Source: Paenibacillus sp. FSL H7-0331
GTDB taxonomy: Bacteria; Bacillota; Bacilli; Paenibacillales; NBRC-103111
Assembly: GCF_001956045.1 (NCBI RefSeq)
Contig: NZ_MRTH01000061.1
Span: 1 to 26,149 of the forward strand
Direction: 5' to 3'
DNA: 26,149 bases
A model generated the notes under the pieces. The model searched no databases and had not been told where the DNA came from. It worked only from the letters and a program-made list of their open reading frames with translations. This document shows positions 1 through 6,623 of the stretch, piece by piece (within the stretch, counting starts at the first letter, position 1; every line of letters starts with the position of its first letter). The translations under genes and the position numbers were made by a program.

Positions 1-27
1 AAACGCTACCAGCTCCATAGCATCCAT
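1..27 (-). CDS. Partial CDS, start only (window edge)
   Basis: An ATG at 27-25 follows a good ribosome binding site (AGAGGTGG, 34-41, spacing 6) and stays open to the window edge, giving MDAMELVAF. Nine codons are too few to name a product. It lies downstream of the small peptide gene at 144-308 but is separated from it by a strong hairpin at 47-92. It could be a chance start. Confidence 0.3.
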
Positions 28-46
28 AATAAGCCACCTCTTCACA

Positions 47-92
47 TTGAACTGGAAAAAACCTAACGATAGTTAGGTTTTTTCCAGTTCAA
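47..92. terminator. Long perfect hairpin, probable terminator
   Basis: Two 21-nt arms (47-67 and 72-92) are perfect inverse complements around a GATA loop. The stem holds A6/T6 runs, so it could terminate transcription in either direction. It lies just after the stop of the small peptide gene, whose transcript it most likely ends. A 21-bp perfect stem is longer than a typical intrinsic terminator. Confidence 0.65.
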
Positions 93-143
93 TAATCTGT
101 TTTTAAAAGAATCAAATCCGAGTCTATCGTTTTAACTTGTGCT

Positions 144-308
144 TTAGTTTGAACCACCAGGCTTACGTCGTTTATTTACATGTGGGGCGGCGCCGGGAAT
201 TATTAGTCCCCATTTTCCGCCTCCAGTTGTTTCTTTCATTTCCTGCTCCGTCAACGGCTTCTCCAAATCTTCAAGCTTCAAATCTTTTGATTCGTTCTCA
301 TTGGACAT
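144..308 (-). CDS. Small double-glycine-leader-like peptide, putative bacteriocin/RiPP precursor
   Basis: A 54-aa ORF with an excellent ribosome binding site (GGAGG, spacing 7 to ATG 308-306). The N-terminal half is acidic and leader-like, with LEDLEKPLTEQEMKETTGG (residues 12-30) ending in a Gly-Gly pair at 29-30. The C-terminal 24 residues switch to a basic, Gly/Pro-rich segment starting GKWGLIIPGAAPHV and ending in KRRKPGGSN. Acidic leader, GG junction and basic core is the layout of peptides exported by C39-peptidase ABC transporters and of several RiPP precursors. No modification enzyme or transporter is visible; any would lie beyond the left edge. The LuxR-type regulator upstream may control it, which is inference. 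It could also be an ordinary small hypothetical protein. Confidence 0.6.
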   Translation of the reverse strand: MSNENESKDLKLEDLEKPLTEQEMKETTGGGKWGLIIPGAAPHVNKRRKPGGSN

Positions 309-432
309 TATTATTCCTCCAGTAAATTAAGTTTTTTGATCTCATTAAGAATACCATCTTGCTTTCGCGCATTCTATTATCCGAACGTAGCAAAATAGTA
401 AAATTCAGGTATACCTTCATTCTCCTCACTGA

Positions 433-476
433 TAAAAAAAAGAAGACAAGCTCTCTCCCGAAAGAAAGCTTATCTC
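433..476 (-). terminator. Terminator of the LuxR-type regulator
   Basis: Read on the minus strand, an imperfect stem (AGATAAGCT pairing with AGCTTGTCT, one wobble) is followed by a run of eight T. It starts about 10 bases after the stop codon of the regulator gene at 487. Confidence 0.7.
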
Positions 477-486
477 CTTACGATCA

Positions 487-2541
487 TTATGTTTTTTTCA
501 AGTAGCTGTTAACCAGTTGCGTTCGATTCCTGACATTCAACTTCCGAAATACTGCTGTCAAATGCTTCTTGACCGTTACTTCTGTAATATACAAGTCCGC
601 CGCAATTTCTTGATTCGTATAGCCATTCTCCAGCAGCCCCACCACTTCTTTTTCCCGCTCGGACAGCATCGACATACCATCATCCTGCTGCTTGGAATGA
701 TCTACAAGACCGAAGGACGCTATCATTTTGTTCAAATAATCCTGCAGCTTGCCGCCCCTCGTATCGAGAACGTAATATGGCGTAGGGGTGTTAATGTCAT
801 AATCGTAATGTGCAACGTTTTTCACCTGCTCGCACCCCAAGCTAAGGTGGAATTCCTTTAAGAAGGAGAGCTCCGGAGGAGCAGTCGTCACGACATAACC
901 GGAAGAAATAAGCAGTGAGATGAACGTTAGCCCTGCAGTTGTACGTATCGCCACGTCCTCAAAATCCGTCACATCGATCGTTTTCACAAAATAACCCGCA
1001 ATATGTTCCTTCGGCACCCGGAGTTCCTTTAGCTTATGATCCGGCAGACTTTGGAAATAAGTGGATGACGGCGGGTGAGTTAGCAAGTAGTCAAGCGTTC
1101 CTGCATGAATCGGAATGATTGCCGTCAGGCCGCATATTGCCCCCTGCTGATCTCTCATCAGCTTAATAATGCCAGGATCGAGTTCGTAAAGCTCTTGAAG
1201 ATGAATATGCTTAATCGGGTAAAAACATTCTTCTTTAGAAATCATATACTCAAACCTCTCGCCCGTGTCCGGGTTCTGGAGAGGAAGGCAAACTTCCTTC
1301 AGATTGATGATACGATTTTCCAAATACTGCTCAGCCTCCGCCCAATTGGACGGATTCAACGTCTCCATGAGATACGGAGTAGATTTCTGAAAACAGAAAT
1401 TGCGAACAACATGATCGCCAATATAATAGTACCATTCAACGCCTTCCCAAGCGATCGTCTTTCTCTTGGACGGGTTGGTCATCCTGCTGTAATAATATTT
1501 GATGCAGCACTTCCATAACCAGTCGTAATGCTCAGGCTGGCGCAAACGCAGCTGATAGCGGATGGCATCCCGCATCAAATCATGAAGGATCCAACCCCTA
1601 TCCACTCTCCGTATGAAGGAAAGTCCAACCAGCCTTTGGAATAAATCCGTCTTTACTTGTCGATCCAATACATAGGAGAGCAGCTCCTGGTTAAAATGCC
1701 GAAGTACAGCTACGGCCTCTACGAGCTCCCTAAGATTGTCGTCCGGAACCTCTTGTAACCAGATGCTCACGATATGCTCGAACACTTCGATTTCATCCAC
1801 CAATTCCAAGCCATGAATGTTCTGAACCATCGTCGTCGAGACGATCAAGGACAACGTGAGCGGATGTCCTCTAGTTTTCATCCACACCTGTTTGATCATC
1901 GGCTCCTGAGAAATGCCCGAGCGCTCCAAATATTGCTTAACGGACAAATAATCCAGATCCCCAATGGGCATCCGATGTATCCAATGGCGCCATGCCGGAG
2001 AACTGAGCCATATGCCTTGCAAGGGAAATCTTCCCGCAATGATAATCAGGATTTCCGGATGCAATTGTGGAAGGAGTGCCTCTTTCAGCCAGTGCTCCAT
2101 ATCACCCATGTCCTCGAATGTGTCAAATGCGAGGACAAGCTTCTGATTCGCCACCTTTTCCCTCAGGATATCATGGCATAGCTCTAAAAGCGCCTGTGGC
2201 TCGGCAATCTGCTGCAGCTTCTCTATCGGATAGCCGAGCATACGCAACATTTGCGTGCAGAAGTCCTGCGGTGTATGAGAGAATCCGCGGCTGTCCATTA
2301 ACAGAAAAGCGGCATTCACATGCACCGCCAGCCGACGGAACTCATCGATTAAATAGCTTTTTCCTACGCCACCGGTACCATAGAGATTCAAGATCCGTCC
2401 CTGTTGTCCGCCGTCAATTAATTGGTGCAAGAAATACTGGATTTCGATGTCCCGTCCTACCAAATAATGTCTTTCCAGCAGGTCAATCTGGACAGCTATG
2501 CGTTCCTCGGGACCGCCTACCTTCACCTTACCATCATACAT
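487..2541 (-). CDS. ATPase/LuxR-type transcriptional regulator
   Basis: A 684-aa regulator. After VGRDIEIQYF (28-37) comes a Walker A motif GTGGVGKS (55-62) and a Walker B-like strand LVLAFD ending at D140, so the N-terminal third is a STAND/AAA_16-type NTPase like those of MalT- and LAL-family activators. The last 60 residues (625-684) are a LuxR helix-turn-helix with SEREKEVVGLLENG, TNQEIAADL and TVKKHLTAVFRKL. The region around 440-600 holds no pattern I can name firmly; it has alternating strands and helices and loosely resembles an acetyltransferase-like fold. Proteins of this build use nucleotide state as a switch and bind DNA as activators; the inducer here is unknown. The ATG at 2541 has only a modest upstream AAGGTAGG. 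A terminator follows directly. Confidence 0.8.
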   Translation of the reverse strand: MYDGKVKVGGPEERIAVQIDLLERHYLVGRDIEIQYFLHQLIDGGQQGRILNLYGTGGVGKSYLIDEFRRLAVHVNAAFLLMDSRGFSHTPQDFCTQMLRMLGYPIEKLQQIAEPQALLELCHDILREKVANQKLVLAFDTFEDMGDMEHWLKEALLPQLHPEILIIIAGRFPLQGIWLSSPAWRHWIHRMPIGDLDYLSVKQYLERSGISQEPMIKQVWMKTRGHPLTLSLIVSTTMVQNIHGLELVDEIEVFEHIVSIWLQEVPDDNLRELVEAVAVLRHFNQELLSYVLDRQVKTDLFQRLVGLSFIRRVDRGWILHDLMRDAIRYQLRLRQPEHYDWLWKCCIKYYYSRMTNPSKRKTIAWEGVEWYYYIGDHVVRNFCFQKSTPYLMETLNPSNWAEAEQYLENRIINLKEVCLPLQNPDTGERFEYMISKEECFYPIKHIHLQELYELDPGIIKLMRDQQGAICGLTAIIPIHAGTLDYLLTHPPSSTYFQSLPDHKLKELRVPKEHIAGYFVKTIDVTDFEDVAIRTTAGLTFISLLISSGYVVTTAPPELSFLKEFHLSLGCEQVKNVAHYDYDINTPTPYYVLDTRGGKLQDYLNKMIASFGLVDHSKQQDDGMSMLSEREKEVVGLLENGYTNQEIAADLYITEVTVKKHLTAVFRKLNVRNRTQLVNSYLKKT

Positions 2542-2917
2542 AGGATATACCTACCTTCGAATTACATTATGGGGAGAAGAGTGCGATGCAGCAAAGTACG
2601 TTCTTAGCCTTCTAAAAGTAAAACGGTCAGGATCATTTTGCAAACCGCAGCCCAAAAAAACACGATAAAAAAAATGCAATCTGAGCAGCAATATTTAAAG
2701 GCGCTGTTTTATAAATATATAACTACAATTCTTATCATTTTATCACTATTCGGAAAAGATTACTTAATGTATTCTTACTACATTATTTAAACTATTTTTA
2801 TTCCATATTTTTATTACCCAAATTACAAAAAAGCAGATACCGTTTGACCAGCACCTGCCGAATTCAAGCAACGCTATTCTTCTATTCTACATCTAGCCAA
2901 TGATCAAGACTGGCATT
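2542..2917. other. AT-rich intergenic region
   Basis: 376 bases without a credible gene. It must hold the promoter of the LuxR-type gene, but I cannot pick out a convincing -35/-10 pair. A weak minus-strand hairpin with an A/T tail at 2827-2858 is listed separately. Confidence 0.5.
2827..2858 (-). terminator. Weak terminator after the YozG-like gene
   Basis: On the minus strand GCAGGT pairs with ATCTGC (one G-T wobble), with a further four-base inner stem, and six T follow. It lies about 60 bases after the stop of the helix-turn-helix gene at 2918. Confidence 0.45.
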
Positions 2918-3142
2918 CTATCGTATCCGTTTGTCTTCGTCGCTTTTGTACTCCAAAATATCACCTGGCTGACAATCCAATGTCTTACATATCGCTTCTA
3001 ATGTTGAAAAACGAACCGCTTTTGCTTTCCCATTTTTCAGAATGGAAAGATTCGCCATAGTAATTCCAACCCTCTCCGAAAGCTCCGTTACGCTCATTTT
3101 TCGTTTTGCTAACATCACATCAATATTAATAATAATTGCCAT
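2918..3142 (-). CDS. YozG-like Cro/CI-type helix-turn-helix regulator
   Basis: A 74-aa single-domain regulator. MAIIINIDVMLAKRKMSVTE opens it, then SERVGITMANLSILKNGKAK gives the helix-turn-helix and FSTLEAICKTLDCQPGDILEY the closing helices, the pattern of the small Xre-like proteins paired with DUF2975 membrane proteins. The ATG at 3142 is preferred over the in-frame GTG at 3151 because GAGG sits 8 bases upstream of it. The gene follows the DUF2975 gene with almost no gap, so the two form an operon. By analogy it probably controls that operon. Confidence 0.85.
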   Translation of the reverse strand: MAIIINIDVMLAKRKMSVTELSERVGITMANLSILKNGKAKAVRFSTLEAICKTLDCQPGDILEYKSDEDKRIR

Positions 3143-3152
3143 ATGCTCCACC

Positions 3153-3635
3153 TCAGACCGTTAAATCATTTTCTGATTTTATATTAATAGCTTCTTGTAA
3201 AAGTCTTTGGAGAACAGCAGCAAAAACGGCGATCACCATAGAGGCGAAAATAATGACCAATCCCATTGGTATGAAACTTGGAGGGTCAACTCTCTTCCCC
3301 ATGAGATAGTAGAGTGGCATACCTAGCAGGTACAAGGTACTGATTGTGATGGCACAGTATTTTATATTCTTTAAAACCTTTACCGATAATTCCGAGAACG
3401 CTTGGTTCTTATCAATATAGCTTAGAAGTTTAAAAGCTTGATACAGAGCAAAGTAAAAGGGTATCGCTGCCGCGTACATATCGATTAAAACGAGAGATTT
3501 CATATAAGCAATATCTGGATACAATTCTCCAGCAAAATTCCCGATCTTAGGCAACAAAAATATGCACAATGCAAGAACTGGGATTCCTATAAAAATAACA
3601 GCTAGCTTTAAAAACAATGTCGTAACTTGTTTCAT
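3153..3635 (-). CDS. DUF2975 family membrane protein
   Basis: A 160-aa protein with four hydrophobic segments: LFLKLAVIFIGIPVLALCIF near the N-terminus, LIDMYAAAIPFYFALYQAF, YCAITISTLYLLGMPLYYLM, and FIPMGLVIIFASMVIAVFAA, the last followed by an amphipathic tail LLQEAINIKSEND. This layout, plus the YozG-like gene directly downstream, fits DUF2975, a family of unknown function. The ATG at 3635 has GAGG eight bases upstream; the longer reading starts at a GTG (3644) inside the ribosome binding region. A wrecked second copy lies just upstream. Confidence 0.8.
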   Translation of the reverse strand: MKQVTTLFLKLAVIFIGIPVLALCIFLLPKIGNFAGELYPDIAYMKSLVLIDMYAAAIPFYFALYQAFKLLSYIDKNQAFSELSVKVLKNIKYCAITISTLYLLGMPLYYLMGKRVDPPSFIPMGLVIIFASMVIAVFAAVLQRLLQEAINIKSENDLTV

Positions 3636-3670
3636 AAAAAGCACCTCGTTAATTAAATTTTACCGAAACG

Positions 3671-3791
3671 TTAATCATTTTCTGGTTTAATTCAAAATGG
3701 CTTTTGAAGTGCGTCCACAATGGCTGTCTGCAATTCCAATCAGAAAAATAATTACCTTTAAGAAATTGGTTCAACCTTGTTTAACATTCAT
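3671..3791 (-). pseudogene. Remnant of a second DUF2975 gene
   Basis: The leader GAGGTGCTTTAA-ATG copies the ribosome binding site and start of the intact gene (GAGGTGCTTTTT-ATG). It then reads MNVKQG, stop, TNFLKVIIFLIGIA, matching KQVTTLFLKLAVIFIGIP of the intact protein. In another frame the 3' end reads ALQKPF, stop, IKPEND, matching LLQEAINIKSEND at the intact C-terminus. Only about 120 bases remain of roughly 480, so a large internal deletion joined the two ends after a tandem duplication. Confidence 0.7.
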
Positions 3792-3823
3792 TTAAAGCAC
3801 CTCACTGATTTAATGATAAAATG

Positions 3824-3852
3824 ACTTTAACATACGATTTATCGTTTTGCAA
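3824..3852 (-). promoter_or_regulatory. Candidate promoter with overlapping palindromic operator
   Basis: On the minus strand TTGCAA (-35, 3852-3847) is 17 bases from TAAAGT (-10, 3829-3824). The spacer holds the palindrome ACGATTTATCGT (3834-3845). The 9-mer TATCGTTTT occurs at 3840 and again at 3861, 21 bases apart. The position fits transcription of the DUF2975 remnant, DUF2975 and YozG-like genes, and the palindrome is a candidate operator for the YozG-like protein. Confidence 0.4.
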
Positions 3853-3913
3853 TAAATTAATATCGTTTTTAACTATATTATTATTGTTATTATTATATCC
3901 TTTTAATTTTGAC

Positions 3914-3948
3914 AAAAATAAAAAGCATTTCTCATTACAAAGAAATGC
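3914..3948 (-). terminator. Terminator facing out of the Tn7-like element
   Basis: A perfect 8-bp stem (GCATTTCT with AGAAATGC, 3925-3932 and 3941-3948) is followed on the minus strand by a T-rich tail. It lies outside the left end of the element and would stop transcripts leaving the kinase gene; before the insertion it would have stopped read-through from glmS. Confidence 0.55.
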
Positions 3949-4065
3949 CTCTACTTTAAAATGTTTAAATTTACTACATGTTCAACAAAACTGCTCGTTA
4001 GTTTAGCGCCGGTACTTGAGTCTAGTACTTTATTTCTCAGTCTAATACTTTATTTTCACCAAACA

Positions 4066-4070
4066 AAAAA
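4066..4070. repeat. Target site duplication, left copy (AAAAA)
   Basis: AAAAA directly precedes the TGT terminus at 4071 and matches the five A after the other terminus (14735-14739). Five bases is the duplication length of Tn7-family transposition. The sequence is homopolymeric, so the exact register is uncertain by a base. Confidence 0.75.
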
Positions 4071-4204
4071 TGTCAGGTGATAAAAAACTTTGGAACCAAT
4101 TTTGTTGATTTTATTGAGTTTGCCGCGGCACGTGATAAACACGAAAAATAAAAAGTCTGAAACCACTAGTTATTACCATGTAAAGAAAGTTGGGACCTTC
4201 CTCA
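4071..4204 (+). repeat. Tn7-like left end with three spaced TnsB-type sites
   Basis: From the terminus TGTCAGGTGAT, a GGAACC core appears at 4092-4097, GAAACC at 4159-4164 and GGGACC at 4192-4197, each preceded by an A-rich stretch and AGT or ACT (for example AAAGAAAGTTGGGACC). These match the unit of the right end. The wide spacing is the left-end pattern of Tn7. Confidence 0.8.
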
Positions 4205-4416
4205 AATAAGCCAATAATTCCCCATCTTACACTGGTAATCTAAGGACCATATAGCTTCCTGATATGATAATTCATGCGATACAGTTACATTTAACCAAAG
4301 CATATTAATTTTACATAGGGTAATTTCAAATATTTTCAATGGGTGCAAAGTACTGGGTATCAGCAACAAACATGCTGTGTGCTTTGTATAGTCCCTATTC
4401 GCTGAGTTCGCTCGTT
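4205..4416. other. Non-coding interior of the left end
   Basis: About 210 AT-rich bases between the last left-end site and the stop codon of the kinase gene. No gene and no good intrinsic terminator are visible. Confidence 0.5.
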
Positions 4417-6540
4417 TTAATAATCATTTAAAACGAAACGTATATCGGATGGATACGGAGTATCCTTCAAAAGGCTGATTAATAAATCATGAGAATTAAG
4501 AAAATCCTCCCCAATTATATGTGCTATTTCTTGAGAAAGTTTATCCTGACCAGCCAAATTACCCATAATATCAACCAGTATGGCTTGGGCTAAAGGCACC
4601 TTCTTTTCTAATGCAACTACTAATATCAAGTTTAAAGTAGATATCTGCGCTACAAGACTGCGTGATGATTTATAAATTACATTCAAATGCTCTGAAAGGT
4701 GACTCCACTCCCCTTCATTACAGTCTATCACCCTAATAATGTTCACTTTTGCTATTTGTATAAATGGTACCATTACCGTTTCATGCTTTGCACATTCCAT
4801 AAGCACATCATTGGGAATGGATAAGAATGGTTTAACAAATTTTTCAACGACTTCATTCGATTCTTCAATATTCGCTGTAGATAGACATTTTAAAACGTGC
4901 TTCACATCAGAAAAGAAATCTTTTAATTCATAAGATCTTAAACTACCAAATAAATAATCACTTTGAGCCAAGCTATTATTAAAATCATCTATTAACTCTT
5001 GGACAGTTTGATACCTTTTAGAACGATCCTCTTCCATTGCCTTTCCAACAATAGGTTGATATTTAATAAGCGACCTGAATCCTCGCTCGGGTGATTCTCC
5101 ACTAAATATGAAATACATTATGGCACCTAGCGAATAGATATCAGACAGAGAATCCGCATTTTTCAAACTCTCCTTTTGCTCTGGAGCAGTAAACGCAGCT
5201 CTTCCATATGACATGTTAGAATGTCTGGTAATTGAAGAAAGCGATTGGTCATCTTTCGCCAGACCAAAATCAGCAATCTTCGCCACTATAGTCCCGTCAC
5301 TGCTGGAAAATATCAAGATATTATGCGGGGCTAAATCCCGGTGACTTATTTTAAAATTATTATGTAGATAAGAAGCGCCGCAAAGTATATCTTTAAATAT
5401 ACGTAATTTTATTTCCTCCGACACGGCAGGATTTAATTCTAACCACTTCTCTAAGGAAGTTTCCGCTAATGGCATTGTGAATAGAAAGGGTTCTTTATCG
5501 AGTTTTATTTTATCGACTTCAATAATATTAATATGAGATTTCTTTTCTCGTAAAAGCCTGACCTCTCTTTTAAAGCGCAGTAAGTAGTCCTCCCCTTCCT
5601 TTCCATGTTCTTGAATAAACACTGACTTCTCAAAGAGTACTTTACAAGCCATTTCTTTTTTTGCAATCAAATCGAAAACTCTATATACTTCAGCAAACCC
5701 ACCAAATCCAATTTTTTTCAATGGAATTAGGTGATTTTTTTGTACTTCTCCATTTTGGTCTTCTAACGTCCACAAACGACGAGCTAATCTATTGGACTGC
5801 GGGCAGAATAAAATACGATACCCATATAAAATATGTGTAATCTGTTCTTTATCAGGGTTTAAATTGATGTCCCTGCCTTTATCCAAATGATTTAAAACTT
5901 GTAATGCAAATAACATCATCTTACCGCCATCCGAATTAGGAGCTAGAGCATAAAAATCGCCTGTAAGTCTATGGGAGAATAGCGGTAAAAAGGTATCGTT
6001 ACCCAAAGGTAAGTTGTCAAAAATTTCTTTCAATAGGTTAAGTAATTGATTAAGTGAATTCGGCTTGTTCTTATACATCAAATGAATAAATGATGCATTT
6101 CGATAGCTCGATATGAATGAAACAAATCTATAGAAGGGGCTTTCTCTTTTAGTAAGCCTCAGAAAAGTTTGAAAGAACAGTTCTTTCTTTTTTTCAAAAT
6201 TGTGTTTATCTTCGCTTTTGGACGTTAAGTTTCCCAAAAAGTATAATTGTAGAAGATCGTTCATATCCAGACCTTCAAATGAATTCTTATATTTTGTTTT
6301 CATAATAGCTTTCTCAAATTTTGCTGCAGTAATCGTGATTGGCTGGCCATCCCTGTATATCTCACCAAAAAAACCTTCTAACGTTTGCAGTTGGTTTGGT
6401 GATAGATCGCTAAGGACGACTTTTGTCCCCTTGACGATTTTTCCACGACTCCGGTATTTTCCCTTGAAAAGTGTAAGTATATCGCTAAATTCTTTCTCAT
6501 CTCGAAAAATATTAACCAGTTCTTCTAATGAAGACTCCAT
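4417..6540 (-). CDS. JetD-like N-terminal region fused to a Hanks-type Ser/Thr kinase
   Basis: A 707-aa protein. Residues ~15-130 (ILTLFKGKYRSRGKI, LSPNQLQTLEGFFGE, ITITAAKFEKAIMKTKY, LLQLYFLGN) and LPLFSHRLTGDFYALAP (185-201) follow the pattern of the N-terminal half of type III Wadjet JetD (DUF3323/TIGR02679, whose TGDPHALD-like motif they echo). Where the DUF2399 Toprim domain should come there is an intact kinase: glycine loop IGFGGFAEV (277-285), Lys300, Glu326, HRDLAPHN (400-407), DFG (424-426), APE (452-454), Asp467 and a late arginine (506/509). Residues ~530-707 are helical without a known motif. It follows jetC by 83 bases on the same strand, with AAGGAAG 7 bases before the ATG, in the jetD position. 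Base composition is clearly more AT-rich than jetABC, suggesting a different history. All kinase catalytic residues are present; the substrate is unknown. The kinase call is firm, the JetD relation is from motif memory. Confidence 0.85.
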   Translation of the reverse strand: MESSLEELVNIFRDEKEFSDILTLFKGKYRSRGKIVKGTKVVLSDLSPNQLQTLEGFFGEIYRDGQPITITAAKFEKAIMKTKYKNSFEGLDMNDLLQLYFLGNLTSKSEDKHNFEKKKELFFQTFLRLTKRESPFYRFVSFISSYRNASFIHLMYKNKPNSLNQLLNLLKEIFDNLPLGNDTFLPLFSHRLTGDFYALAPNSDGGKMMLFALQVLNHLDKGRDINLNPDKEQITHILYGYRILFCPQSNRLARRLWTLEDQNGEVQKNHLIPLKKIGFGGFAEVYRVFDLIAKKEMACKVLFEKSVFIQEHGKEGEDYLLRFKREVRLLREKKSHINIIEVDKIKLDKEPFLFTMPLAETSLEKWLELNPAVSEEIKLRIFKDILCGASYLHNNFKISHRDLAPHNILIFSSSDGTIVAKIADFGLAKDDQSLSSITRHSNMSYGRAAFTAPEQKESLKNADSLSDIYSLGAIMYFIFSGESPERGFRSLIKYQPIVGKAMEEDRSKRYQTVQELIDDFNNSLAQSDYLFGSLRSYELKDFFSDVKHVLKCLSTANIEESNEVVEKFVKPFLSIPNDVLMECAKHETVMVPFIQIAKVNIIRVIDCNEGEWSHLSEHLNVIYKSSRSLVAQISTLNLILVVALEKKVPLAQAILVDIMGNLAGQDKLSQEIAHIIGEDFLNSHDLLISLLKDTPYPSDIRFVLNDY

Positions 6541-6623
6541 AAATACACTTCCTTGATAGCTCTAGCGCTATTGATTCAACTGCGTTTTTAACTCGAGCCT
6601 TTCGAAATGAAATACCATTTTGT

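Noticed and set aside
137..325. Plus-strand ORF of 62 codons at the left edge
   Set aside because: It is antisense to the small peptide gene, which has an ideal ribosome binding site and a sensible protein.
3821..4006. Plus-strand ORF of 61 codons with a hydrophobic stretch
   Set aside because: A by-product of AT-rich sequence. It crosses a promoter, a palindrome and a terminator of the minus strand and has no ribosome binding site.
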